Positions 50,932 to 61,587 of a DNA stretch of 64,000 nucleotides are shown here, piece by piece. The stretch lies in contig OZ022349.1 in NCBI GenBank assembly GCA_963989245.1, positions 27,664,523-27,728,522 on the forward strand, in the 5' to 3' direction. Source of the stretch: Nansenia antarctica. Its lineage: Eukaryota; Chordata; Actinopteri; Argentiniformes; Microstomatidae. The first letter of the stretch is position 1; every line of letters begins with the position of its first letter. The notes beneath the pieces were generated by a model that searched no databases, was not told where the DNA came from, and worked only from the letters and a program-made list of their open reading frames with translations. The position numbers were made by a program, and so were the translations under genes.

Positions 50932-52565
50932 TCAAAAAAATAGAATATCGTGCAAAAGTTCATTTATTTCAGTAATTCAACTTAAAGGGTTAAACTTAGA
51001 TATTATATAGACTCATTACATACAACGTGAGATATTTCAAGCCTTTATTTGTTATAATTTGGATGATTATGAAAACAGCTTATGAAAACCCCAAATTAAA
51101 TATCTCAGAAAATTAGAATATTGTGAAAAGGTTCAATATTGTAGGCTCAAGTGTCACACTCTAATCAGCCAATTAATCAAAAACACCTGCAAAGGGTTCC
51201 TGAGCCTTTAAATGGTCTCTCAGTCTGGTTCAGTAGAATTCACAATCATGGGGAAGGCTGCTGACCTGACAGTTGTGCAGAAAACCATCATCGACACCCT
51301 CCACAAGGAGGGAAAGCCTCAAAAGGTAATTGCAAAAGAAATTGGATGTTCGCAAAGTGCTGTATCAAAGCACATTAATAGAAAGTTAAGTGGAAGGAAA
51401 AAGTGTGGAAGAAAAAGGTGCACAAACAACAGGGATGACCGCAGCCTGGAGAGGATTGTCAGGAAAAGGCCATTCAAATGTGTGGGGGAGCTTCACAAGG
51501 AGTGGACTGAGGCTGGAGTTAGTGCATCAAGAGCCACCACACACAGGTCCTGGACATGGGCTTCAAATGTAGCATTCCTCTTGTAAAGCCGCTCCTGAAC
51601 AACAAACAACGTCAGAAGCGTCTGACCTGGGCTAAAGAAAAAAAGAACTGGTCTGTTGCTCAGTGTTCTGGTCTGTTGCTCAAAGTTCTGGTCTGTTGCT
51701 TAGTGGTCCAAAGTTCTCTTCTCTGATGAGAGCACATTTTGCCTCTCATTTGGAAACCAAGGTCCCAGAGTCTGGAGGAAGAATGGAGAGGCACACAACC
51801 CAAGACACTTGAAGTCCAGTGTGAAGTTTCCACAGTCTGTGTTGATTTGGGGAGCCATGTCATCTGCTGGTGTTGGTCCACTGTGCTTTATTAAGTCGAC
51901 AGTCAACGCAGACGTCTACCAGGACATTTTAGAGCACTTCATGCTTCCTTCAGCAGACACGCTTTATGGAGATGCTGACTTCATTTTCCAGCAGGACTTG
52001 GCATCTGCCCACACTGCCAAAAGTACCAAAACCTGGTTAAATGACGATGGGATTCCTGTGCTTGATTGGCCAGCAAACTCTCCTGACCTGAACCCCATAG
52101 AGAACCTTTGGGGCATTGCCAAGAGAAATATGAGAGACATGAGGCCGAACAATGCAGAAGAGCTGAAGGCCACTATTGAAGCATCCTGGTCTTCCATAAC
52201 ACCTCAGCAGTGCCACAGGCTGATAGCATCCATGCCACGCCGCATTGAGGCAGTAATTCATGCAAAAGGGGCCCAAACCAAGTACTGAGTACATATGCAT
52301 GATTATACTTTTCAGAGGGCTGACATTTCTGTATTTAAAACCTTTTTCTTATTAATTTCAAGTAATATTCAAATTTTCTGAGATATTTAATTTGGGGTTT
52401 TCATAAGCTATAAGCCATAATCATCAAATTTATAACAAATAAATGCTTTAAATATCTCGCTTTGCATGTAATGAGTCTATATAATATCTAAGTTTAACCC
52501 TTTAAGTTGAATTACTGAAATAAATGAACTTTTGCACGATATTCAAATTGTTTTAGTTGCACCTG
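50932..52565 (+). mobile_element. Tc1-like transposon with ~200-bp inverted repeats
   Basis: The ends are CAGGTGCAACT...AGTTGCACCTG, each flanked by TA (50930-50931, 52566-52567). The inverted repeats run about 200 bp (to about 51150 and from about 52350). Each contains two related sub-repeats (AGAATATCGTGCAAAAG and AGAATATTGTGAAAAGG), an IR/DR arrangement typical of Tc1 elements with paired transposase-binding sites. At 1634 bp it has normal length for the group. Confidence 0.92.
51248..52288 (+). pseudogene. Tc1-like transposase, frameshifted
   Basis: The start is ATG 51248 (MGKAADLTVVQKTIIDTLHK). The paired-like helix-turn-helix (QKVIAKEIGCSQSAVSKHI) and a basic GRKKCGRKR linker follow. 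A frameshift near 51545 ends this frame at 51586. The next stretch is readable one frame over (LDMGFKCSIPLVKPLLNN), then a 20-21 bp triplication (GGTCTGTTGCT, 51649-51702) interrupts it. The original frame resumes with catalytic D in L-F-S-D-E-S (about 51728), D in Q-Q-D-L-A-S-A-H and E in N-P-I-E-N-L-W, ending TKY at 52288. The DDE residues remain but the two lesions make it inactive. Confidence 0.88.
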
Positions 52566-52856
52566 TACAAGTTTATACATCTATTCTGAAAAAGTGATGG
52601 AGGCAGATATGCGTCTATCGGCCTTTAGTGCTTACCTGCACTCGGTCCCCTGTTCATCCTTTCGACGTTTGTCGGGTGTTCAAAGTGAAATAAGTGTTGC
52701 CAAACGAAATAAGTCCCACATTCAATAAAAGCGTGGAAAATGTAGACTGGAAACTCGACCTAACTAGGCCAATGTGACTGGAAAGTTGTGCTATATAGTC
52801 TAGCTTGTTGTTGCTGTTGAAGGCTGTGGCCCTGAGGTGACTAGAAAAGGCGGCAG
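52566..52856. other. Non-coding host or unassigned DNA
   Basis: No gene or recognised repeat is seen between the Tc1-like element and the minisatellite. Confidence 0.5.
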
Positions 52857-53127
52857 GCGCGCGAGGCTGCACGGGTCTCCAGGTGCGAGGCTGCACGGGT
52901 CTCCAGGTGCAAGGCTGCACGGGTCTCCAGGTGCGAGGCTGCACGGGTCTCCAGGTGCGAGGCTGCACGGGTCTCCAGGTGCGAGGCTACACGGGTCTCC
53001 AGGTGCGAGGCTGCACGGGTCTCCAGGCGCGAGGCTGCACAGGTCTCCAGGTGCGAGGCTGCACGGGTCTCCAGGTGAGAGGCTGCACGGGTCTCCAGGT
53101 ACAAGGCTGCACGGGTCTCCAGGTGAG
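52857..53127 (+). repeat. 24-bp minisatellite, about 11 units
   Basis: The unit is GAGGCTGCACGGGTCTCCAGGTGC with point variants. As 24 is a multiple of three, all frames stay open and create spurious proteins. No spacers or unit diversity of CRISPR type. Confidence 0.92.
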
Positions 53128-53473
53128 TTGATGAATCCTGCAGGTTGACACCTTAACCCTTAAACCACCGTCCTGATTGGATATCAATAATAATTGGCAA
53201 ACATCATAACTGCCACCTGTTCACTGCCTTTGACATTGAATTGAACATGGTTCAGTGTCCTCACACACACCTTATGGTAATAATAATACTACTTCATATG
53301 GTAATAATAATCTCTTTTGAAAATGCAGGATCACTCCTCTAAAATGGTTCATTTAGTTAATTCCCTGCCCTGGGCCTATACATTGCACCGGATAAGGCCG
53401 CCTTTGACATGTTCTATGCAGTGTGGTGTTCCCTGGTGAGCTGTATTCTGCTGCGGTCGCTGTGAAGCTGAAG

Positions 53474-53507
<34 letters not shown>

Positions 53508-53939
53508 GGACATGCTATGTTTCTTTGCCCTTTGTTATACGTACTCCATAAAGATGTAGATATGCTGTTCTGTCCATGTCTCTGCTGAAACTCAATAAAT
53601 ACTCAAGTGATGAAAAAATAAATAAACTCAGGAGGGCTAGAGTACCCTCATCGACCAGCAGGGGGAGTACATCCACCCCTCCTGCCACATGAGTGAGTTG
53701 GTGCTTTCCTTTGCTCTCAGGTTTATACACTCCTTTCCTCTACTCATACTGGTCGTCTCCAGATGACATATAGACTGTTGACTATTATAAACATAGTCAT
53801 GGTTGGGGTAAAGACCATGTAAGATATGAGATGGAAGTGCTCCAGAAAGAGTAAAAAAACACTCCTGTCCATTTCTCTTCCCTAACTCTCCCCCCTTCCT
53901 CCTCCTCCTCCTCCTCCTCCTCCCCCTCTTCTCCCCCAG
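53128..53939 (+). other. Likely dhx8 last intron, 3' end
   Basis: It contains (CA)n at 53477-53506 and no gene. It ends in a strong acceptor: CCCTAAC branch-like site at 53880-53886, a long C/T-rich tract with (CCT)n, and CCCCCAG at 53933-53939. Confidence 0.6.
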
Positions 53940-54159
53940 GGTGGTCTACCATGAGCTGGTGCTGACCACTAAGGAGTACATGCGGGAGGTGACCACCATC
54001 GACCCCCGCTGGCTGGTTGAGTTCTCCCCGGCCTTCTTCAAGGTGTCCGACCCGACACGCCTCAGCAAGCAGAAGAAGCAGCAGCGTCTGGAGCCGCTCT
54101 ACAACCGCTACGAAGAGCCCAACGCCTGGAGGATCTCCCGCGCCTTCCGCAGACGCTAG
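53940..54159 (+). CDS. dhx8: dhx8 terminal coding exon (pre-mRNA splicing helicase, PRP22 homologue)
   Basis: DHX8 is the DEAH-box ATPase that releases spliced mRNA from the spliceosome in the nucleus. The exon reads VVYHELVLTTKEYMREVTTI, then DPRWLVEFSPAFFKVSDPTR and ends EPNAWRISRAFRRR, stop at 54157-54159. From memory this is the nearly invariant C-terminus of vertebrate DHX8, and differs from the paralogues DHX15, DHX16 and DHX38. The first base completes a split codon after the acceptor at 53938-53939. No other dhx8 exon appears to the left, so the preceding intron extends beyond position 1, exceeding 53.9 kb, unless assembly or gene structure is disrupted. Confidence 0.9.
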
Positions 54160-54205
54160 GAGCAGCACACACACACTTAATACACACACACACACACTTA
54201 ATACA

Positions 54206-54248
<43 letters not shown>

Positions 54249-54781
54249 ATCACATGAACGCGCACACACACTCCACTCCTTCAGAGTTGAGAAACACCAT
54301 GGAGAGATTTTTGTGGCTGTGTCAACATTTACATTTGTCTTATTTTCTTCTGTCTTGAAGGCCGGGAGGAAGTGTAAGCCAGGGTTCATGGGTTTGTTCA
54401 AATAGCAACTACAAACTTCAGCTAACTTTAGCCGCCAAAAAAAACTAATTCCCCAGTGATTGGGGAACAACAACAAAAAAGAGGCCAGACATTTGAGGCC
54501 TTTGTAGCCTGGCTGCATAGTGGTGACCCTTATCAGGACTAAAGAACAGTCTGGGCTTGGATATCCATTTTGTACTTCTCCTTTGGCACGTTCACATTCC
54601 ACTGCTAAGAATGTGGTCAAAATGAGGAAGCATTCTTTCAAAAATGGATTACATCATAGATTACATCATACAAGATCACAACTCTGATCTTTTCAATGGA
54701 ACTGGTTGCATTCACAATACTCTGTTTTGAATCTGTAAACAGACAGCATTCACTATCACAGGGCACAAATCATACTAATAT
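54160..54781 (+). other. dhx8 3' flank / probable 3' UTR
   Basis: It starts with (CA)n repeats (54168-54245). No clear polyadenylation signal is seen nearby. The nearest AATAAA is at about 55737. Confidence 0.5.
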
Positions 54782-55170
54782 AATATTAATATATGCCGTT
54801 TAGCTGACGCTTTTTAGTATATGGTCCCAGCGGGAATCGAACCCACAATCTAAGTGTTGTTAGCGCCATGCTCTACCAACTGAGCCACAGAGGACCATAT
54901 ATTATAGTAGGCCTGTATGTCAATAACTGAATGGATACTTTTATCAGCTGGCTTCCTTACTGAAGTCTAACGTATGAGGATGGTCCTGCATGTCACTAGC
55001 ACCGCTAAGGTTGTGGGTTCGATTCCCGTGGGACCATATATACTGAGAAATGTATGCACTCACTGTCGCTTAGGATAAAAGCGTCAGCTAAATTAATATT
55101 CTATAAGTATGATTACATCACTAGCACCGCTAAGGTTGTGGGTTCAATTCCCACGGACCATATATACCGC
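54782..55170. repeat. tRNA-derived SINE fragments, both orientations
   Basis: The minus strand of 54815-54897 resembles a tRNA: GTGGCTCAGTTGGTAGAGC D-arm, GTGGGTTCGATTCCCGC T-arm, GGTCC/GGACC acceptor pairing. It has an irregular anticodon arm and is followed by a SINE tail (AAAAAGCGTCAGCTAAACGG). Plus-strand pieces at 54999-55100 and 55122-55165 repeat the T-arm half (TTGTGGGTTC.ATTCCC) and ACCATATATAC. They are SINE pieces, not tRNA genes. Confidence 0.7.
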
Positions 55171-58100
55171 ACTCATTCCATGTCATCACTGTACTGTATA
55201 CAAATGCGGCCCGCTTCAGCCCGGTAGTGGAAAAGCATAAACCATATGTTGCTTTGGGTCAGTGTCTGCTAGATGACATTATATATATATATATATATAT
55301 AATATGAATTATCTTACTCTACAGCAAATCACATACTGCATACTAGCACTTCTTTTCAAGGAAAAGTGCAATACAAATAAAATGCATTATTATTATTATT
55401 ATCATCATAATTATTATTATTAATTAATATTATTATTGTTCATATTATTATTATTATTATGATTAATATTATTATGATGTCCCTGTATGACGGCCTTAGT
55501 GGACGTAACAGGGATCCAGAGCAGACTCATTGACACAGTCCCTGTGCAAACTCTCCCTTATCCTGTTTGTTACCTGTTTGGTGAGGTGAGTGAGTGGACA
55601 CACCAGTCATGTGATAGCTTAGCTTCACTCTCATCACTATCACTCTCACACAATCAATGTTTAACAAGCTGTTGCTCGGCTGGCTAGGTAACCTGCTGAG
55701 ACCAATGTCGGCCCGATCGGGTTACAATACAGCCAAATAAAGACCATCGTGGATTACACGGTTGTAGATCTGTAGGAACTAGTTAGGTACTGAGTTAGGA
55801 GTCTGAAAGACTGCAACGTTTTAAGTGTTCCAGAAGAACAGTATTCTAGTAAAAACCTGCTGCTATTAAATGAGTGGTATTTTTAAGTTGGGAACATTTT
55901 AGCTTAATCGTGTGATATCTGTATGTCGTATGAGACATACAGTATGTGTAGGATAACATGAGGAGAATGTTCACGACACAATGTTATAGTAACTACAAAC
56001 ATAGTCAAATTGAAAGCTATCGAGGTAATATTACCTCAGTCAAAGCGTCAACTGGAAGTTTTCAGCATTCTGTGTGGTTGAGTCTTGTGGTTGAGACCTG
56101 TGAAGTGAATACCGTCAAAGTAACAAAGACAGTACTACAAGTCTCGGCCTGTCATGAGCATGTTTATATCTGTATATTGACCAACAAGAGGAGAAAATAT
56201 TGGTAGTTTTGCCCGTTGTTACTCCCAATCTAGTACATTTTACAGGACATCTCCATTTTTACTTTTAAAATCGAATAAAAACAGAAAAACGTTTTAACAA
56301 CAGTTCATTCCATTCTCCTTATAAACAAAATGGAGAGGCTGGGATCATCAGAAGTCGTTTTTTTCCTTGAGTTGCTAAAGCCCTTATTGTGTATAATGGA
56401 GTACCTACAATTTTCATAAGACTGTAAATATTTGTTACACAATCAAAGTGACGCCACCCACCCTGTGTTCTGTACCAGATTCACACATGAACAACTCTTC
56501 CCACCGCAGCTCCACAACCCAGAGTCTGACATTGAAAGACATTCTGTACAGTCATTTGCATTGCTACCGTACACAGTGTACTAACAAAACCATGTACATA
56601 CATACTCTATTACAATACAAACCATTCACATCGTCATCTAGTCTTCCTAGTTTTTTTTAAAACTTTGACTATAAAACAAAGATGTGTAGTATCCAAATGG
56701 TCACAAGTGGTCCAAATGGTCGCAAGTTCGCAACCCCTATCGAACATGAAGGCTTGTCAAAACAATGCATTTGTTTTTTTATCTCTTTCTTTCATCAGAA
56801 AGAGAGTATATATTCTGCCACTCTGCACTGACACCTGGAAACATATTATGAAGGCATTCACAAAGATCGCAATTTGTTTTTCTCCACCTCACTCTCGTAG
56901 CCTCGACATTCTCCCTTCCGATGCCAGGATACTGACCCGGCCATGCGGGGCGCAGGACTGAGTGTGTGACATAGTGGGACTACTGATGACTACCGTACTG
57001 ATGGCCAAACTGGACATTTCTTCACCACTTGGTTTTAACTACGGGTGCGAAATGTTGAATAATTTGCATGGTACTGAACTCCTTCCCCTTTTTACTTTAA
57101 CTACTACAAGTTGATAATTCAGCTCCACAAGAGTGTGTGTAAGCATAATGGGAGGTGGCACACTGGGATTTGCACCCAGTGACTTGACAAAACACCACCA
57201 CTCTAAAACACATGGATTCATCCTGAAAATGACAGCCCCAAGTACAGCATCAACTAAGCTTATGAATATCACCCATGTATCTTAAGTCTATAACTTGACA
57301 GGAAGAAGTCTACAACATGGCTAATGGTTCCTAGATTATGTAATACTTAAAAAGTACAAATATTCTCAAAAGAACACATTTTGCCCTAACCTCCTATTTA
57401 ATGATGCACCCCCCCCACCCCCCACCCCCCTACCCACGGTCCTAACTGAAATGTAAATATGGAGAGCTTCATGCTGTTGGAATGAGCATGGAGGTGTGTT
57501 CTAATGAGGGGAGTACAGTACAGTATATACTACATACTTGTATACTTGCATGAGTATGTACCCTACTTCAAATCCCACTCTTTTTTCTTTCTTTTTTTAC
57601 TTTTTCTTTTTGATACGTATGCAGTAGGACATCCTGCTCTGTCAGCCATTCCAGGAAGCTACTCCTTAGCCCTACTTAATAGTATGGAGGCATGCCATGT
57701 AAAACAGCCTGAGTACAGTCTGCGTTGTCGATTATACCCCTGCACTCTCTGAACAGGAAGTGTGCTCTCTCTCTGGCTAAAAAAAATCAGGACAAGGGTA
57801 TTCCAAATATGGAAAAGGCCAGATAAAATAAGGGTTCCTAAAACGTTCTAAACTTAGACCACAGGGGTTGGTCCGGTCAGAGCTAAATATAAACGGCGGC
57901 TGTGGTTCCCTGGCAACTGCCGCCCGCCCCTGTCGATCAAACCACTGCAACGGTCACCCCTAACCTCTAGCAAGGCTAACCTCTCCTTTCTGACCAGAGA
58001 AAGAGAGAGCTTAGCGGGGATGTGTGGATGCTAAAGGAAACACAGAGACATGATTATAGAGAGATACAATTATAGATAGAGAGACACAGGCAAGGCAATC

Positions 58101-58243
58101 ACACTTTTTTCCTCAAGCTCTTCCAAGAATGTCAAGAAAACGTTCAATACTGCGGTATTTCATTCCACACCCTTTTTTCCACAAATGCTACGCTAGGCTA
58201 CGCTAGGCTAGGCTCAGCGCTCAGCGTTCTTGGGAGAATTCAC

Positions 58244-58249
<6 letters not shown>
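55171..58249. other. dhx8-ormdl3 intergenic region / ormdl3 3' UTR, non-coding
   Basis: Simple repeats only: (AT)n 55281-55302, (ATT)n 55387-55475, poly-C 57409-57429. Small open frames show no protein family. Part may be ormdl3 3' UTR, which is long in vertebrates. Confidence 0.5.
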
Positions 58250-58274
<25 letters not shown>

Positions 58275-58849
58275 CGACAACGACGACGACGACGACTCTT
58301 GACATACAACCAACCGACCACAAATAAACACGACGGCATACGAGCGGTTTGCGCTTTCAGAAGAACGAGCTGCAGCTGAGAGCTCTCTCTCTCTCTCTCT
58401 CTCTCCCCGGGTGTATTTCTGTCTGTTTCCTGTGTGTGTGTGTGTGCAGCGGTACCAGTGTGTCTGCTCTCTCCCCGGGGGGGGGTTACGCTGCAGGCCC
58501 GCTCAGCAGCCCTGTCAGAGGAGAGAGGAGCAGCACCGTGGCTCTGTGTGGAAGCCTCAGGCCCAGCCTGACGTTCTGCTTCCCACAGCTGCTGCAGTCT
58601 ACAGGGACATAGTGGAGGGGGGAGAGGGGGGTGTGTGTGGGGGCAGGGGGTTTGGGTGGGGGTGGAGGTCCGTCCTCTCGCTCTTCCTCCTCCTCCTCTT
58701 CCTCCGACCCGTCACCATCACCACCATCATCATCATCAGTACTTCTTAAATCCTAAAGATCCGACACGGAAGGAGGAGGCGGGGGGGGGGGGGGGGGGAG
58801 GGTGGTGGAGGTGGAGGTGGGGGGGGTCCTCTTCCTCTTCCTCCTTCCA
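58250..58849 (-). repeat. ormdl3 3' UTR with dense simple repeats
   Basis: (CAA)n/(CGA)n is at 58244-58295, (TC)n at 58384-58404, and G-rich runs at 58615-58670 and 58779-58835, including an unbroken G tract of about 19. On the ormdl3 mRNA strand these are C-rich; the plus strand could form G-quadruplexes. Confidence 0.7.
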
Positions 58850-58985
58850 TCAGTACTTGTTGATCCCGAAGATGCGGACGCCGTGGAGCTGGGGGAGCTT
58901 AGGGATGAGCACGGTGAGGAGGGAGACGGTGTTCACCACGAAGTGGACCCGGTCGTACTTGGTGTAGAAACTGGTGAGGATGTAG
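58850..58985 (-). CDS. ormdl3: ormdl3 last coding exon
   Basis: ORMDL proteins are small ER membrane proteins that restrain serine palmitoyltransferase, the first step of sphingolipid synthesis. The exon begins after acceptor CTCCAG with C completing a Leu codon. It reads YILTSFYTKYDRVHFVVNTV then SLLTVLIPKLPQLHGVRIFG and INKY, stop at 58852-58850. By memory it fits ORMDL3 better than ORMDL1 or ORMDL2. The hydrophobic segment ahead of the conserved PQLHGVRIFGINKY end is the last membrane helix. It joins 60886-61037 in phase (CT|C). Confidence 0.9.
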
Positions 58986-59368
58986 CTGGAGAGAGAGAGA
59001 GAGAGAGAGGGAGGGAGAGGGGGAGGAAGGGGACAGGGAGGGAGAGAGAGAGAGAGAGAAAGAGGGCCAGTGCGAGACAGAGAGAGAGAGAGAGGGAGGG
59101 AGAGAGGGAGAGAGAGAGAGAGAGAGAGAGAGTGAGTAGGTTAGAGAAAGAGTAGGTTATCAAAAGTCAGATACTCGACTACTGTACATGTGTCATATTT
59201 GGTTACTGTGTCATGTCTGGGGCATACTGGAGTGAGCCAGGCAGGGGGTGGCTGAGCGCTACCCAGAGGTACTCACCATGGGGGGGGGGGATGGTGAGGA
59301 ACTTACAGGACGATGGGGGTGATGGTGAGGTACTTACAGGATGATGGGGGTGAGGGTGAGGTACTTAC
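58986..59368 (-). repeat. ormdl3 intron: (AG)n tract and copied splice-donor units
   Basis: (AG)n runs with interruptions cover 58989-59135, giving a long pyrimidine tract before the acceptor on the mRNA strand. 59290-59368 holds further 31-bp units carrying GTAAGT (see finding). Confidence 0.8.
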
Positions 59369-60814
59369 TAGGGATGTCCCGATCCCATTTTTTCACTACC
59401 GATACCGATACCGATACCTGGGCTTCAGGTATCTGCGATACCGATACCGATCCGATATTAGTATTTATTGTTTTACTCCTGAATAATAACAAATACTTCC
59501 CCAGTATATAGTCCACAACAACAGTTGGCTATTAAAGACTGCCAGCCTTTATTCAAGCAACAAAAACAGTACTCTGCAGTACTCAGTGACCAACTGGTTA
59601 AAACAATTTAAACTGCAGCATTCAGCATTGTAGAAAAAAAAATGAGTTACTGTCTGATTTCTAGTTTTAGTGCCTTCAGGTTTGTATTCTATTTATCTTC
59701 TCTTACAAATGGCAAATCAATTATAGGACCCTTTTTAAAAGTGTAGCCCGCTGGTGAGACCAGAAACCAGTCGCAGAATCGAAGGAGTGTCAACAATATC
59801 TGGTTTTCGTTTTTTGTACCCAGTCCATATAATAAAAAACAGTTTAACCATCGCAGGGGTAGTGGTGGTCTAGTGGATAGTGAGTTGGACTTGGGATCGG
59901 AAGGTTGTGAGTTCAAATCCCGCCTGAAGCCACACCACTACTAGTGTGCCCTTGGGTAAGGCACTTAGCCCTCAGGTACTCCAGGGGGAATGTCCCTGTA
60001 ATTCGTAATTGTAAGTCGCTTTGGATAAAAGCGTCTGCTAAATGGCAAAATTAAAAATTAAATCACTAAATACTTATAATCTGTGGATTGGATTAACTGT
60101 TCTCGTTTGTCGGAGGCTACCAGTAAGTGATAATGACTTGTAAACATACTCTCGTTTTAGGACGTGTTCAAAAGCAAGGACTGTGTGTTCATCTAGTTAA
60201 GATGGGAGTGGGGGTGAGGGAGCTGATGAACTGGGGCTGGGCTCCCAGAGAGGCAGCGCTAAACTGAAAACAGACGCGCAAACGGATGCATTCAGAATGT
60301 AGTTATGTGTTTTTAGCATGTCCATGTTCTCTCAGTATGTTGTAATGATATAAAAACGCAGTTAGACGTTCCTAGCGATGTACCACTGTTAGCCGCTAGC
60401 AGCGTTTGTTGTTGTGGTTTGGTCAGTCACTTTTCTCCTGTCGCATTCCCATTCGGTGCACCAACATTCAAATACTCGTGTCGTCTTGAATTTCTTTCCG
60501 ATTTCAATGTCTGACGCATCATTTGAAAGCTTACCATCTGTAGTTTCAGACTATGTAAATAACCGAAAAATTACTTAAGCAAATGGTTTATGATTTCACC
60601 AGCTGGCATCATGACATTGTCAGACTCATTACACACAGGTAGTCAACTCTCATGCCCGTGACCACTGACTACTACTGTTGTCATCACGTGAGTGACACGC
60701 CAGATCGCGCACGCGGATCGCAGCCTATTTTTTTTCTGGTGCGATCTGCGATCCAGCATTCAGGACCAATATCGCAGCGATATCCGATATCAATATCGGA
60801 TCGGGACATCCCTA
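59369..60814. mobile_element. Non-autonomous hAT transposon in ormdl3 intron
   Basis: The ends TAGGGATGTCCCGATC and GATCGGGACATCCCTA are flanked by the perfect 8-bp duplication GTACTTAC (59361-59368, 60815-60822). (CGATAC)n-like subterminal repeats lie near 59398-59456. At 1446 bp it has no transposase frame. A tRNA-derived SINE is nested at about 59858-60060. Confidence 0.92.
59858..60060 (+). repeat. tRNA-derived SINE
   Basis: Box A-like TGGTCTAGTGGATAG and box B-like GAGTTCAAATCCC form a tRNA-derived head. The body includes CCCTTGGGTAAGGCACTTAG. The tail GTAAGTCGCTTTGGATAAAAGCGTCTGCTAAATG is followed by an A-rich end. The tail matches the LINE 3' end at 14879-14912 in reverse. Confidence 0.85.
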
Positions 60815-60885
60815 GTACTTACAGGATGATGGGGGTGATGGTGAGGTACTTACAGGATTATGGGGGAGGGGGGTGAGGTACTTAC
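60815..60885 (-). repeat. Tandem 31-bp units with splice donors, next to exon
   Basis: On the minus strand the exon end CATCGTCCT|GTAAGTACC is followed by two further copies of (C)TCACC..CCCATMATCCT|GTAAGTACC before the hAT element; more follow on its far side at 59290-59360. Each unit reproduces the last ~23 exon bases plus GTAAGTAC. Confidence 0.85.
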
Positions 60886-61037
60886 AGGACGATGGGGGTG
60901 ATGGTGAGGAACTTGCGCGAGGCGGTGAACTGGACGCCGTAGTCCATCTGTTCCCAGTGTGTGAGGAGGCGGGCCTTGCCCTGGTCGGGGGTCTCGAAGG
61001 GCGTCCCCTTCACCGTGTGGAGGAGGAGGTACATACA
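60886..61037 (-). CDS. ormdl3: ormdl3 penultimate coding exon
   Basis: After acceptor TTGCAG this 152-bp exon reads CMYLLLHTVKGTPFETPDQG then KARLLTHWEQMDYGVQFTAS and RKFLTITPIV plus CT. That is the central cytosolic loop and the start of the third hydrophobic segment of ORMDL proteins. The donor is GTAAGT (60885-60880). Exons for the N-terminus (about 55-60 residues) are not visible to the right and must lie beyond 64000. With 58850-58985 it gives the complete C-terminal two-thirds of the protein without lesions. Confidence 0.92.
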
Positions 61038-61420
61038 CTGCAACACACACAAACACACACACACACACGCACACACAGACACACGCGCACACACACGCGC
61101 ACACACACACACAAACACACACACAAACACACACACACACACACACAGACACACGCGCACACACACGCGCACACACACACACACAGACACACGCGCACAC
61201 ACACGCGCACACACACACACACAAACACACACACACATACACTTTAAGCCAGATAAACTTAAAGCCAAATAAATTAAACTTGAAACTTGAAACGTACCCA
61301 TTTCGACACCTTCATAAGCCCTTTATAAGACCTACATAGACGCTTCACAATTGCGGGGGCAGATACACAATGGTCAGATATCGGTAGGAAAGTATGCTAG
61401 AGTTTATTCCGTATGGTGTG
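61038..61420. repeat. Microsatellite (CA)n/(CGCACA)n in ormdl3 intron
   Basis: 61042-61242 is nearly pure CA repeat with periodic CG and AA variants. Apparent frames across it are repeat artefacts. Confidence 0.9.
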
Positions 61421-61423
61421 GGC

Positions 61424-61587
61424 GGCTGTGGCTCAGGAGGTAGAGCCCACGTCTAACGATCGCACGTTCGGCAGCTCGGCGGTTTGAACCCCCGGCTGGC
61501 CACGTGTCGAGGTGTTCTTGAGCAAGGCACTGAACCCCCGAATCGCTCCAGGGTCACCGTCTATGGCTCTGACCCCTTGCCCTAGAG
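61424..61587 (+). repeat. tRNA-derived SINE, interrupted by hAT
   Basis: The head is GGCTGTGGCTCAGGAGGTAGAGC with box B GGTTTGAACCCCCGGCT. The body GTGTTCTTGAGCAAGGCACTGAACCCC is widespread in fish SINEs. It ends at CCCTAGAG, the hAT target, and may resume at 63189-63250. Confidence 0.75.

Noticed and set aside
52857..53127. CRISPR-like array
   Set aside because: Contiguous repeats without spacers in eukaryotic DNA.
52837..53187. Several overlapping 60-100 residue frames on both strands
   Set aside because: They are translations of the 24-bp minisatellite, open only because the period is a multiple of three.
54815..54897. Possible tRNA gene on the minus strand
   Set aside because: D- and T-arms are good, but the anticodon arm is irregular, it runs into a SINE tail, and related partial copies lie nearby. 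A SINE head is the better call.
55487..57752. Several short frames between dhx8 and ormdl3
   Set aside because: No domain, no splice context, ordinary AT-rich intergenic composition.
60850..61301. Frames rich in Cys/Val or Thr/His across 61042-61242
   Set aside because: Pure (CA)n translation. Only the ormdl3 exon part is real.
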